From Labia minor (taxonomy: Eukaryota; Arthropoda; Insecta; Dermaptera; Spongiphoridae): DNA of 64,000 nucleotides. The position numbers were made by a program, and so were the translations under genes. Shown here piece after piece: positions 10,331 through 22,530 of this stretch. The stretch lies in the NCBI GenBank assembly GCA_963082975.1, contig OY720344.1, forward strand, positions 87,296,107 to 87,360,106. Direction: 5' to 3'. The notes under the pieces were generated by a model, which was given only the letters and a program-made list of their open reading frames with translations, was not told where the DNA came from and did no database searches. Within the stretch, counting starts at the first letter, position 1. Each line of letters opens with the position of its first letter.

Positions 10331-12167
10331 AAATTGAATGAATATAATGATGGCCGAGTGCACAGTATTTATCTTTTTAGTATTTTCAGCGAAATCTAAC
10401 GGTCATTCTATTTATTTATTCTTAATATATTTATCAATGATTATAACCAAAATAAGTAAACTGAATTGTTTTATCATTGTTATTAATTAAATAGATGAAA
10501 AAAATTATTTCCTAGTAAAATTATTTGAAAGTGAGCATATTTTAGGATTAAAGAAATTCACATTAGAAATTAAATATGCAAGTTGAAATAATTGATTAAA
10601 TAAATGTTTCTTTATTTTTAAGAAATTCATCTTCTTTAATGATAAATAAGTGTATAAATTTCATATTTTTATATTAAATTTTGACATAATGTACAAATTA
10701 ATTGCGTTATTTTATTTATTTTTTTATTAAGAAAAATTTATTTTTTAATTCTTAAGGATTAAGAATTAAGTCAACTTGGGGAATTAATCTAAAACGTAGA
10801 AAGGAATTATAATGGTTTCATTAAAAAAATAAAACTTACTATTACAAAAGAATACTTATACTTATAATCAACAAGTTATAGGATCGTGTCATGGAGAGTT
10901 TTTAATTAAAATTTGTGATATAAAAAAAGTTGGAAACATAATTAACCTTTACCATCTTTAAGAAATGAGAGAGATTAAAAAAATTAAATTAATTCACAAA
11001 AAGGTGAAGTGGTACTAAAATATTATTTTTTTCTTAAAGTTTAGTTGAATAATTGTATAAACGCATTTGAATAAAATAGAAGAATGAGAATATATTTTTA
11101 AACTTATGTATATATGTATAAGTAATTTATTAATTCTATTAAAAAGAAGAATAAATAATAGAGGCAATACTAAAAAAAACTAAACTTATCATTTGTTTTT
11201 AACTATATAACAGTTAAAATAATAATAAGTTTTAAAGTTAAATGATTTATAAGAAAAATAATCTAACAACCCAATTTTCAAAAAGCTTCTAAAATTTTCC
11301 GAATCAATGTTCATAAAAAAAATTATACTAACTCATAAAAAGTTTAATAATTTTACAGGTTTTATTGAAAAATATCACTATTTTGATTATAAAGTTAGAT
11401 AAAGTTTGGAAAATGTAAGAAATCAATTATTTTTACTTTCCGCAATTCGAGAAAAATTATTGAAAATATTTATTTGCTATATTTAATTAAATTGATATGA
11501 AATGATAAGGAAATTATTATTTTTTAATTGTTTTAATTTATTTTTTATAATATCTAATTAGTTTTCGAGTGTTTAATATATAGTATATGAAATGAGGTTA
11601 TATTTTATTATTTCTTTGTTTTACAGTCCCAAGAATTCATTTCTTACATTTCCCCTAATCTCTCTTCGATTTAAATTAAAACTAATACAATAGTAAGATA
11701 GTTAATACAATATTTAGTTATCTGTGATTCGCATTAAAGTTTTAAATTAATTTTATTTATTATTATGATTGTTATTATAATTTATATCATTAAATTTACA
11801 AAAATTTACTATATTTCAAAAAACTAATATTTTGATAAATTTATTTCTAGATAATTTCGAACATTTTTTTTTTTTACAAATAATTTTACCCTCTTAATTT
11901 TATTTCTTTATATGTATATATATCGTATATACGTGTACCTCTTAATAATTGTGTGGAATATATAACGATATTAAATTTGAATTTGTCTTGTTAACATAAT
12001 TATGGTTTGACTCTATAAAATATGAGAAACCAGAATGTACCTCTCATTAACCTCATCCTATTATCAGGCTCTAACATCTATTAAGATAGTCAGATTAAAT
12101 TAAACATTTGCAAATAAATTAAAAATTCCAAAAGAAGTGCAGACTATTTTTATTTATTTTTTATCAT
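10331..12167. other. AT-rich non-coding stretch
   Basis: About 1.8 kb with no gene, no recognisable repeat family and no GC-rich island. Short palindromic ATATATCGTATATACG near 11925. Confidence 0.55.
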
Positions 12168-12389
12168 TCATTCAATCCCTCTCGGACGCTTCCTCCTTAC
12201 AGGAATCTGCAAGTCTAAGCATATTTGATGTATGATCAGTACAACGCATCCTCTCATCCTTTGATCTTCGTAATCCGGTGCCGCTACTTCTTTTTTTAAG
12301 TAGTTTTTTAATTCAGTGTATTTGGACCTCATAATAGGATCCCACAAAGAGTATTCCTTGCCAGACGAGGGAATCAAATCAGAATCCAC
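12168..12389 (-). pseudogene. Coding-like fragment, possibly hAT transposase C-terminal region
   Basis: A 73-codon frame with a balanced amino-acid mix, unlike AT-rich noise: SGKEYSLWDPIMRSKYTELK then NYLKKEVAAPDYEDQRM. hAT transposases carry an SLW ... EL-x-x-YL ... D-x-x-x-W arrangement just before the C-terminal dimerisation region. The SLW and ELKNYL pieces fit, but the W after the Asp is missing and the rest (QIPVRRKRPRGIE) is not clearly the SERxFS block. The DNA is GC-richer than its flanks. It could also be an exon of an unrecognised host gene. Low certainty. Confidence 0.3.
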
Positions 12390-14060
12390 ATATAAGGTGA
12401 TATGCTACTTACCAGATTACTATAAAACTATTTTATAATTATATAATAATAATTTAGTTTTGCAATAAAGTAAAAAATATTATATTGACAATCTTATTTA
12501 ACTATACATTTTTTATTTTGTTGATGTCAATAAAACTCGAACGACAAAGTGTTAATACTTTCTAATCCATTTCGGTGTTCAAAGATTATCTATAGAAAAA
12601 AAGTTTTCCCTTATAGGCGACAGGGTGAATGCGTGTGTTTTTGTTTCAAAGTTCTTTACCTTGACGCTATTTATTCCCTTGTCTTCGACTGCCTCTACTT
12701 TTAATTCCTTTAGTATACGCGAATAGCTTTTTTGTCAATATCTTATTTATTTTACTTTTTTGTTCACCTATTTTCAAACTCTTTAGTATACTTATATAAA
12801 TTTATTTCACATTTATATCATTTTAATAGATGAATTAATTTTTTTTTTTTGTAAATTATTACTTTTTAGATAATTCTTTCGTTTCTATGTTTTAAATTAA
12901 AATATTGTTGTTTCTTTTTAATGAAATTTTTTATTAGTGTTATCAAATTAAATTATAAATAAGTAGTGTAATTGGAATGTAAATTGCCGATAGTAGAAAA
13001 AATCGTTTAAGATGTGAGAATTTTGAAATTAAATATTTTTAAAGAGAGAATTGAAATATTTATTTTATAAGTGGTTCACTTGAAATAAATATAAATATTT
13101 ATATTCAAAAGTTACTTATATTTTGTAACTTCTTAAATATTAAATATATAAATTTAAAAAAAAATTATATTTAATTAAATTAAAATTTCTTAATTATTCT
13201 CAATTTATATTAAAATGTCATGCTATGTTTTTTTTTAAACAATAAACATTTAACAAAACAATTCCCTACGAACTCATTATCAAAAAAGCCCGATAATTTC
13301 TCTTGAATTCCAAAAGCCATTGGCATTGTGCCTGTTAAAGTCTGATTCAGCTAAAAGCATCGTTCCAGTTCTCTTTCAATTTCACATCATATAAAACCAA
13401 CAAGTTTATTAAATTCAATTTCAATCGGAACCAATTACATAGCAATTTGTTTTTCATTTAATGATATTAATTTTCAATTAAATTCTTAAATTTGCATCTC
13501 TCTTTTATCTATCTATTTATTAATACCTCTATATCTATATATCTATATAAAATATTATAAATAAAATATAAAGTACGATTTAATTATGTAAATTATATAT
13601 CTATTAGGAATGTAATATTGAATTTTCAAAATATTTGCAAAAGTTTATTAAAGAAGTTATTTAGTACGATGAGGAGAGAATAAATTATTACTACCCTCAT
13701 AATAGAAACTTAATTCATATAAAGGACGGAATTTGGAATCTAATCCTTTATGGTTTATGCTTTCTAAATTATATAATTTAGTTAAATACATTTAATCTTT
13801 AATGATATGCAATTAAATATCTATATCTAATCTAAATCTAAATTAAATAATTAAAAAAGTGTATTTAAATCATTTAATAGTACGTTTCTTAATTGTTTAA
13901 TCTTCAATGGTTTGGAAAATTCATTTATATCCTTTTTAAATAGTCACAAAGAAATATCTAAACTATGTCATGTCAAGATTTAAGACTCCATCTATGATAT
14001 ATTCATATTTTTCCCGATCCAATATCGGTCGCCTTCGGACAACATCTGAATCAAAATTAG
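12390..14060. other. AT-rich non-coding stretch
   Basis: No gene seen. A slightly GC-richer patch at 12600-12720 (CTTTACCTTGACGCTATTTA) and one at 13260-13400 are unassigned. Confidence 0.5.
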
Positions 14061-14513
14061 CTGGAGTGTCTCCACTCGACTATCTCGCAATTTAAATTGG
14101 ATTAAATAACATAATATATTATATTTAAATTAAATTTAATTAATTATAAATTATAAATAATAAATATTAAACCAGCGCATGTTTGGCTTTTTGTTGATGG
14201 CACCACGTCACGTGTTGGCGCGTGAGATTTGCAGTGTTAAAAAATTAATTCTGGTAATTTCAGCGAATCAATCAAGCTGAAATTCTATATATAGCAGTTT
14301 TATACAATTATTAATCATGTGAAAAATTATCAAACATATATCTTTATTTTTACGGTCACTTTAGAGGAAAAAAAATCAAAACGTTGTAGGTAATGACCCT
14401 CTTCCGGTTGAGCTACATTTCTCAAAAGTTGATAGAAAACTATGAATTTTGAATAATGTCCATGTACCAAATTTCATCATTCTAGCTCAAACCGTTTTTG
14501 CGTAATCTTGTCT

Positions 14514-14562
<49 letters not shown>

Positions 14563-14575
14563 TTTTTCTCAACCT
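14061..14575 (-). mobile_element. Family B HINE-like element, copy 2 (5'-truncated)
   Basis: Matches copy 1 closely from CTGGAGTGTCTCCACTCGAC through the GCACCACGTCACGTG region to the microsatellite. The microsatellite is an expanded (CA)n of about 45 bp (14518-14562). After ACATTTTTCTCAACC the sequence leaves the family, so the 5' subterminal repeat is missing. Confidence 0.7.
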
Positions 14576-14929
14576 TAGTAATATGATTATTTTAGGCCAG
14601 TTCACGTATTATATTAATTACTTCTTTTTAGCTGATAACAATAATGATTCATGATAAACTAATATAAATTAATACACAAAAATATATTTCTTAATAAATT
14701 ATTTGAATTTATGAAACCAAATGAAGATTTCTTTTGTTTATTATTATTATTATTATTCGAATTGTTTTAATTCATTAAGTAACAAATCCTATCTAATTAT
14801 TACCCTAGTGGTTCAATTGATTTAGAGAGACACCAATAAATCCCCGGATTTAGATTACAAGACTAGCTGTACAGAGGTACAGAGGTGGTTAGTTTAATTA
14901 CTGAGGACACTAAAGCCAATCTGGTAATA
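14576..14929. other. AT-rich non-coding stretch
   Basis: Nothing recognisable apart from a short (TTA)n run at about 14740-14756 and a GTACAGAGGTACAGAGGTGG tandem at 14870-14890. Confidence 0.45.
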
Positions 14930-15270
14930 TAATATTGTTTGAACTTTATGGACCACAGAGAAGATACTAATGAACTTAGAAATTTTAAATATTTCCATTC
15001 TGTCATAATTATATATTTAAAAAATGAGATAATATATGAATGGCAAATATTGCATAGTGAAGGATAGCAATGTCTATGCAATTGAGACAGTTAGAGTCAT
15101 AAGATCCAGTTGGTTGGGATAAGTTGTTTGTTCGAAAGTGTCTATTTACAAGACGTCCTAGAAATAGAGTCCTTGTAGATTGACAATAAATATAGTGGAA
15201 GTTTTGAAGAAAAGCACGAATTGGATGGAGGAATGTGTTTGCTGAATACAAGAATTTACCGCAAGGATAG
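14930..15270 (+). pseudogene. Non-LTR reverse transcriptase, extreme C-terminal remnant
   Basis: Scattered over shifting + frames are pieces of the region after the RT palm in 'endonuclease-reverse transcriptase' proteins: LYGPQRED near 14947, then VRVIRSSWLG near 15091 (normally R-x-R-W-x-G-H-V), RRPRNRVLVD near 15152 (normally GRPR-x-R-W) and GWRNVFAEYKNLPQG ending near 15269 (normally W-R-x-x-V-x-E-A-K). Order and spacing fit the family. There are several stops and frameshifts, so it is dead. The end GGATAGATA resembles the tail of the RT fragment inserted at 19884. Confidence 0.65.
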
Positions 15271-15565
15271 ATAAATATATTTAAAAATATTTAATTTTTA
15301 AATTTTAGAAAAAATCTATATATCATATTAAAGGTACAATAAGTAATAACTTTTGATTTACAGAAGCATTAATCAATAAAACCTAAATGAAAATTTTTGA
15401 TATCATTTTAAACATAATTCTCCGAAATAATGACTTTAACATCATAAAAAAATTTATATTTATATTTGAATTACATGTATAAACGTTAATACTGATTGAT
15501 TGATCAATTAATTTTAATCAACCTGAATAGTTTTATTTTAAATGCATATATATATATATATATAT
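15271..15565. other. AT-rich non-coding stretch
   Basis: No gene; ends in a TA run (15546-15565) that the next element follows. Confidence 0.5.
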
Positions 15566-15745
15566 CAGTGGCGGACTAAGGCTAAAGTGGTCCTTAGGTA
15601 ATATTGTAATTCCAGGAAAAAATTTTACCTTTTTTTTAGCGATCCACGGTGTAGTATACGGGCCCTAGATTCATAATTTTCGGGCCCCCAAAAATTGCGG
15701 GTCCTAGGCAGGTGCCTAGGTTGCCTAGGCTTTGGTCCGCCCCTG
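15566..15745. mobile_element. hAT-like MITE, 180 bp
   Basis: Left end CAGTGGCGGACTAAGG; right end read inward CAGGGGCGGACCAAAG. These are terminal inverted repeats of about 16 bp with three mismatches. Interior has GGGCCC-rich blocks and the repeat CCTAGG-CAGGTG-CCTAGG-TTG-CCTAGG. The left flank is a TA microsatellite, so the 8-bp duplication cannot be judged. A longer relative lies at 60262-61162. Confidence 0.65.
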
Positions 15746-16686
15746 ATAACAATATATAAATATATATGGAAATAAATATTTGAAAATAAATTAATTATAA
15801 ATAACTTGGTAGATAAATAGGATTAATTTTAAAAATATATAATATCCAATTTTAAAACATTGCTAATTAAATTTATTCCAGTATCAAAGCTGGATTTATT
15901 TTGTTTGCAGTGAAAAAACTCGACTTGTCCTCTGAACGTGAGATTCCGGTTGGTAAATGAGTCTCTGTTATAAAAAGGCGTTTTTTTTCTTAAGCAATCC
16001 CTTCAAAGGATGATCCAAACGAGGACTAGTAGCAAAAAAATGAGAAAGAAGAGTTGAGACACAATTGAGAAAGGAATTATGGCTGGAAAATCATAGCTAG
16101 AGGCTACCCCATCATCCCCTTCAAAGAAGGGCAAATCTACTGAGAGAATATAAAACAGCCCCTTGTTTGTCACGAGATGCAAACGATAGAGTTTCGGTTC
16201 GATTGGCAACTTAATGGAACAAAGACCTTTTAGAGAGATGGAATATTGAAAATATTCAAAACGATATATGCAGTTTTGTATTCAATCATTTGTTGATCCA
16301 ATCTAAAAAGAAAAAGTATTATTTTTCAATATTTATATCTTTTATTGTTATTATATAGTAAATATTTAAAAAGAAATGAACCAATAAAACTAACAATTCA
16401 GTAAATACTTTAAAGGAATAATAATGATTAATTTATATACTTTTAGGTATTGACCGACTTATTAACGAATATTTGAAAATCAATTATTGACATATTAAGA
16501 CTTTATCTCTGCTTTACAGTCAAATGATCAAATCAATAGTACTACCAAACCTTAATTCTCAAAGTCCACTATTAGGACTACTAATCCATGTTAAATCTCC
16601 GGAACACTTGGCAAGGGATTGCATAAGCCGGGAATAGTTCCGACTTAGTAATTTTTTATCATGAGGAATGCGTTCGAAATTCATTT
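15746..16686. other. Non-coding stretch with a GC-richer patch at 15990-16220
   Basis: The patch has a 68-codon minus frame (16003-16209) without recognisable motifs: hydrophobic at the C-terminus, no conserved signature. A second patch at 16540-16640 is unassigned. Confidence 0.35.
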
Positions 16687-17273
16687 TTACCGTAAGGGAG
16701 GTATTGTTTTCATACCAAATTTCAGATGTGGAGATTTTTACATATCTCCATCAGTCATGCATTTTGTTAACAGAAAAAAGTATTTTTAGCATGATGTCTG
16801 TCCGTCCGTCCGTCCGTATAGATGTGTACAGCTTGAACGGCTCAACGGATTTTGATAAAATTTGGAATATTTACTTAATGTAACAGTATGGTGAATTGAA
16901 CAACTTTTGGTGTATATCCGGAAACCGTAAGTGATAGTATTACCGATCGACGATAGGAAGGGAAGGGTTATTTTCACATCAAATTTCACATGAGGAGATG
17001 TTTTTATATATCTCTACGAATCATGCACTTTGTATTGGTTTTATCCTCGGGAAAAATCATATTTATTAGTTTTTTCTTAATTTAAAATTATATGACGTCA
17101 CCCAGCCCTTCATGACATTCAGCCAGCGCCTCTTTATATATTATAAATAAAATAAAATTAAAAATATTTATGTTATATCAATATCTGTTTTTATTGCATT
17201 AATAGATACATTTAAATTATTTGAAATTGTTTCTGAAGCTATTTCAAACCGTCGGTCGGATCTGTGCCTGGCC
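16687..17273 (+). mobile_element. Family A HINE-like element, copy 1
   Basis: Element sense is + here. 5' end TTACCGTAAGGGAGGTATTG (the first subterminal repeat is eroded by a deletion), a (GTCC)n microsatellite at 16800-16816, then TACAGCTTGAACGGCTCAAC, a TGACGTCA-containing block, and the 3' subterminal repeat CCGTCGGTCGG at about 17250 followed by TGCCTGGCC, a remnant of the terminal hairpin. Non-coding. Confidence 0.8.
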
Positions 17274-18059
17274 TAAAAAATCGCACTTAGATATGATTAC
17301 GATTAGAAGTATCAATGTAAATTATAAATAACTCAATCAAAATAGAAATGTTGTGAGGACGTAGATATAACCTTATAATAAAAAATCTAATATATATTCT
17401 TCGGTGATCTGGTAAACATCACACGTTCACTGCCATTTTAAGTTATATTCTGTTATGTCCGACAGTGATGGAAGATGTCAACTACGATTTTGCAAAAAAA
17501 ACAACTTATCAACATTTATTGCTGCTGGCAGTACAATGGACGTTTTTTCTGGTTCATTGCAATTGTCATTTCTTGTCTTCTTCTTAGTATTTTGGTTTTT
17601 TTTTCAGACTCAAATAATTTATTTCCAATAAATATGATTAAACATAAAAAATGAAAATTTATAAAAACATTTTATTTTTTAATTTTATTGAAATTTATTA
17701 AAAGAATTTATTTACATTTTTACTCAAACTTAGAAAGGAAAAAAAAATATTTTTATTTTATTATAAATTTTACTATAATCCTTTCTTATTAGGGGAAAGG
17801 AAAAAATCTACCAGTAAATATTTATATATTTTAATACTACCTGTCTACAAATCCTACTAATCCCTGTCATATCATACAAGGCTTATTCCAATAAATTGGC
17901 ACTGGTTTATCAAAAATATCTACCCCTCAATCTTCAATGAAAATGCATGGCAATAAAAAATTTCATTTGTTTTTCTCTCCCATATTATACGAGCAGCAAT
18001 CCCTATAATAATATTTAATAATAAAAAAAATATGCATAATTTTTTTTTCTATTTTGAAA

Positions 18060-18094
<35 letters not shown>

Positions 18095-18309
18095 TCTATT
18101 TTATACCATTAGCAAAAACTAATACTGATATATGATTCTAAGCAGAATTAATCTATTATATTATGAAAAAAGGACACTAAGGCATAAAAACATTAATAAG
18201 GAAAATATAAATAAAAATTCTTATATATTATTATTAGGAATATTATTTTTAATTTGGTAATCAAACGATAAATTATATAAATGTAATAAATTAAATTGAG
18301 TTAAAACTA
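17274..18309. other. Non-coding stretch between two family A copies
   Basis: AT-rich with an (AT)n run at 18064-18092. A more complex segment at 17400-17600 (GACAGTGATGGAAGATGTCA, CTGCTGGCAGTACAATGG) is not recognised. No credible ORF. Confidence 0.4.
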
Positions 18310-18763
18310 AAATAAGTTGACCTGTGGCCAGGTCAGAACCGACCGACTGTTTGAAGTAAATTAATTTCCAGCACAGGAAACAATTTCAAATAATTTTAAT
18401 ATATCTATTAATGGAATAAAAAACAGATATGGATATAACATAAATATTTTTAATTTTATTTTATTTATAATATATAAGGAGGCGCTGGCTGTGATGTCAT
18501 GAAGGGCTGGGTGACCTCATATAATTTTAAATTAAGAAAAAACTAATGAAAATTATTTTTTTCCGAGGATAAAACCAATACAAAGTGTATGATTCGTGGT
18601 GATATGTAAAATATCTCCTCATGTAAAATTTGGTGTGAAAATAACCCTTCCCTTCCTATCGTCGATCGCTAATACTACCATTTCCGGTTTCCGGATTTGC
18701 ACCAAAAGTTGATCAATTCATCATACTGATGCATTAAGTAAATATACCAAATTTCATCAAAAG
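18310..18763 (-). mobile_element. Family A HINE-like element, copy 2 (3' part)
   Basis: Begins AAATAAGTTGACC with the full terminal hairpin GACCTG-TGGC-CAGGTC and the repeat GACCGACTG (eroded). It runs through the TGACCTCA block to TTTCATCAAAA, where it joins copy 3 head to head just before the microsatellite. Confidence 0.8.
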
Positions 18764-19085
18764 AAAAAAGTATTTTTAGCATGATGTCTGTCTGTCCGTC
18801 CGTCCGTCCGTCCGTATAGATGTGTACAGCCTGAACGGCTCAACGGATTTTGATGAAATTTGGTATATTTACTTAATGCATCAGTAGGATGAATTGATCA
18901 ACTTTTGGTGCAAATCCGGAAACCGGAAATGGTAGTATTAGCGATCGACGATAGAAAGGGAAGGGTTATTTTCACATCAAATTTCACATAAGGAGATTAT
19001 TTACATATCATCACGAATCATTCACTTTGCATTGGTTTTATACTCGAGAAAAATCGTCTTTATCAGTTTTTTCTTAATTAAAATT
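18764..19085 (+). mobile_element. Family A HINE-like element, copy 3 (middle part), inverted against copy 2
   Basis: Starts AAAAAAGTATTTTTAGCATG, then (GTCC)n (18790-18815), and continues to TTTTTTCTTAATTAAAA. Its last ~250 bp are the reverse complement of 18520-18763. Copies 2 and 3 therefore form a long inverted repeat with the microsatellite near the turn. Confidence 0.8.
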
Positions 19086-19650
19086 GATTCTTAAGCTATA
19101 TATTTATAAGTTTAAGTTTTAGTATACATATTAATAATTGTCTTACTAAAAACATAAAATAAAAATCATGCAAACTAATTTTATAAAACAAAAAATAAAT
19201 GCTAAACTACGGTTAAAATTTTAAACAAATTCAATACTTTAACAACAAACATTAAATATTCCATTTTGTTAAAAACATACAAATTCATAATAAAGAATTT
19301 TACAATTTTAATAATTAAAAAAAAGAAACAGAAATAAAAATAATAATAATTTACCAATATCTTGAAATTTCAAAATAATCTTCTTCTAACTGCAATATTA
19401 ACAAATTAAGTTGAAATAATCTTAATGAATAATAACATAATTTAAATAATAACTAAAATTTTAGTTATTTTACTGATTTTATGACATTAATGGATATACA
19501 CTCTAATGATAAAATTGATTAATGTTGAATTTTTTGATCTCTTTTTCTATTCTTATGATATATATAACTTTAATAATTTAATACATCGGTATGTTTCCGT
19601 AAAATTGTATATTTGAATAAATTTAAATATTTGTCTGTTTAATTTATATA
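19086..19650. other. AT-rich non-coding stretch
   Basis: Nothing recognisable. Confidence 0.5.
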
Positions 19651-21145
19651 ATACTAGCTGCTCAGAGCTCCTTCGTCGCTCTTCACATCTAGACGGGGGC
19701 TCCGCCCCCTGTACCCCCGAGTGGTACATAGTATTTGGTTGAAAGTAGTAAAAGGTTTTCATCCATTTTGTTTCAAACAATGTATAACATAAAACATTCA
19801 TTTCTTATTGTGTGATTATTTAAAATATATTTTAATTTATTTAGTAAATTAATTATATATATTATATTATTGAATATGTTATATCTATCTACTCGAAAGT
19901 TCTTGGCAGCTACAACCACATTTCTCCAAGTGTCCCCGGTGACCTCATCTTTCTTTGGCCAATAAATGTCGGAAAGAATAATCTGAATCTACTCTCATCT
20001 CCCAGGATCATAGACCATGCGTGGCTCAACGGTACTCGAAAGTTCTTGGCAGCTATAACCACATTTCTCCAAGTGTCCTTATCCTGAGCCTCTGTTCCAT
20101 ATCTCTCGTACGTCATTCCCTGATGTACTCATCTTTCTTTGGCCCATAAATGCTGGGGAGAATCCTATTCTCAAATACTCTGAATCCACTCTCATCTCCT
20201 AAGATCATAGACCATGTCTCACACTCATATAATACAACAGACAAAATAATTGTTTTATATATTTTAATTTTCATTCCCTTTTATAATAATTTTGATGAGA
20301 TAAGCCTCTTTACTGCATGATAACAGGCGTTTCCCGATTGCAACTTCGATTTAAATTCTTCTCAAATATTATTATCCTTCGTGATTACATTCAATTTTTC
20401 TACATATTCAAATTCTACATTTTGTATGTTAATACTGCTTCTGTTTGTTTCTAAATATTTCTATTTATCATTATTAATTTCAAACCTCATCTCTTTTCCT
20501 ACCTCGATTAATTTTTCCTCGCTATCTGTAATTGCAATTGCCGAATCTCCTATTATATTTAAGTCGTCTGGGTCACCTAATATTTTACAATTGATTTCCG
20601 CATCTTACTCTTTCTTTACTACCTTCAAGATAAATTTTAAGATCAAAATTTGAAAGTTTATCCGGATCTATTGAGTCATGCGTAGGTTTTACTAAAGTCT
20701 ACAAATAATTAGTGAACAGAATTATTGAATTCGCGGTTTTTTTAATATCTGTCATAATGAAAATATCTTAATTAATGTTGATCGATTTGGCCTGAACCCG
20801 CAATGATATCGTCTAATATTTCCTCCGCCTATAGTTTATAAGTATTGTATATGTTATAATAGAGTATAATATTTCTTGATCATTTCATTTCGATATTTTA
20901 ATTTCATTGCTTGATTTTTATTGATTATTTTTAATTATAATAAAATTTGAGAAAATGCAAAGTTAGAGACTTGAGATAATTTATAAAAATTAACGGTATA
21001 AAAGTATTGATAAAACTAAAGATAAATTACCAATATATACATTCATTAATAGTATTAATTTAAATTAATGGATTTATTTGATTTTTTATTATTAAGTTCA
21101 TTTATTTATTTTTTTAGATCATAGTTAATTCCCTCCCTTAAAATA
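19651..21145 (+). repeat. Dispersed repeat family F, copy 1, split by an RT insertion
   Basis: 19651-19883 plus 20843-21145 together match 54893-55405, which is continuous. Left half: CTAGCTGCTCAGAGCTCCTT then GGGGCTCCGCCCCCTGTACC and AAAAGGTTTTCATCCATTTT. Right half: ATAATATTTCTTGATCATTT to TTTTTAGATCATAGTTA. The class is unknown. The start CTAGCTG followed by a CGCTCTTCA block is a common end in insect repeats. Confidence 0.7.
19884..20842 (-). pseudogene. Non-LTR reverse transcriptase fragment, 5'-truncated, with 16-bp target duplication
   Basis: Minus strand, several frames. Landmarks in order: FSKTYA (normally F-x-K-A-Y/F-D) near 20690, ERVRCGNQ near 20610, LGDPDDLNIIGD near 20570 (the catalytic [YF]ADD box, here DPDD), EEFKSKLQSGNACYHAVKRL near 20330, then IYKTIILSVVLYECETWSM and FENRILPSIYGPKKDE to about 20130. 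The C-terminal 143 bp are duplicated in tandem (19890-20032 and 20033 onward). Flanks TATTGAATATGTTATA (19868-19883) and TATTGTATATGTTATA (20843-20858) are a 16-bp target duplication with one mismatch. Many stops and shifts show it is dead. Confidence 0.85.
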
Positions 21146-21289
21146 AAAGAAGTACCTATTCAAATATGGAAAGAATAAATACAAAATAATTTAAGTTAAA
21201 TATGATTTAAATATTTTATTATATTAATTAAAATGAGAACTTTTAGAATAAATTATTTAATTGAAATGATATTTGAATATTAGAATTTA

Positions 21290-21420
21290 AAATAAAAAGT
21301 TAAATATTATAATAATTCTTTGATTGGGAATCCCTAGAGTTATATACATTGTGTAAAATGAGTCCGCCAGTCAGTGGGCCACGCCTGGCTCTTGAATGAA
21401 CAACACGGAGAACTATATAT
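21290..21420 (+). repeat. Dispersed repeat family G, copy 2
   Basis: GAATCCCTAGAGTTATA, then GAGTCCGCCAGTCAGTGGGC and TTGAATGAACAACACGGAGA, matching the order of blocks in 57440-57610. Followed by a pyrimidine-rich (CT)n/(CA)n stretch at 21430-21490. Confidence 0.5.
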
Positions 21421-22297
21421 AAACTTTAAATCTCTCTCTCTCCCGCTCACACACACTCCCACCTCTCTCCTCATCCCCTCCACCTCTCATTTCTTAGTTA
21501 TTTCAATTTCCACAAATTGTCTTATTTTTAAAATATTCACTAATTTACTTTCTATTTTTATTCTTTAATCCTTAAATAATATATTTTCTATTTTATGTTA
21601 AAATGTAAGTTATTTACATTTTAACATATTACACTATGACAGCAAAAAAGTAAACGAATTACATACATAGATACAAACAGTCTCCTTTATATATATAGAT
21701 AGAAGATAAATTCTAAAGAAATTTTCATTAAAAATAAGTATAAAAATTACAGAAAAACGAAGCAATTGACTTTTTTAATTACATTAGAAATTTTTCATAA
21801 AAATAATCTGTGTTAGTTGAGTGATTTTGCCTGATATGCATAATCGGGTTTGAAACATATCCACCAATTCTAATCTTCCTTCAGGCTTAGAGGAAGATAA
21901 ACACAAGCCACGCACAAAGATAATTACAGATGTGAAAAGCCTCGATGGATTAGTTATATGATCATATTACATTCATTTCAGTGAACATCCATATAACCTT
22001 TTTAAGTATAAAGACAGATAAAGTAATTAACATTATATTCGTTTGAATAGCATGACATACACCAACATATGTATTGTATTCTAAGCTAGAGCTAGGGCAT
22101 CACACTACTTTCCTTTACGGCACCTGATAAGGATAGAATAAAATTTATAAGAATAATACTACAAAAAAATCAACAAATTATCATAAGCATCATTAATATT
22201 TTCAAATTTTTGCGCGGATAAAGACCTAAGAATGCCAACATTTAACAAAATAAAAACGATGAAAAATTGAAAAAAATATACACCTATACCTCTGCCA
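21421..22297. other. Non-coding stretch
   Basis: AT-rich with a more complex part at 21830-22130 that I do not recognise. No credible ORF. Confidence 0.4.
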
Positions 22298-22530
22298 CGT
22301 GTCTTACCCATCGCAGCCTTCTCAATTTTATAGTCCTAACTATGTCTGGAGAGAGAGTCTGCATAGAGGGGTCATGCAATTCCTCGTTATGAAGCCTCCG
22401 TCATTCCCCGGTTACCTTATGGCCCATAAATGCTGCGAAGAATCCTATTCTCAAACTACTCTCGTCCTCCAGGGTCATAGACCATGTCTTACACCCATAA
22501 AACAACCGGCAAAATTATTATTTTAAAAAC
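22298..22530 (-). pseudogene. Non-LTR reverse transcriptase, C-terminal remnant
   Basis: Minus strand pieces: KTWSMTLEDES near 22490 (normally CETWT/S), MGHKVTGE near 22420 (normally GPK-x-x-E-V-T-G-E), then RRLHNEELHD near 22390 and SPDIVRTIKLRRLRWVRHVA near 22330 (normally I-K-x-R-R-L-R-W-x-G-H-V). The order matches the same RT family as at 19884-20842, with better preservation of the last block. A stop follows VTGE, and frameshifts occur. It ends close to 22298 without a clear tail. Confidence 0.85.

Noticed and set aside
16668-16989. ORFs on both strands
   Set aside because: Internal to family A copy 1.
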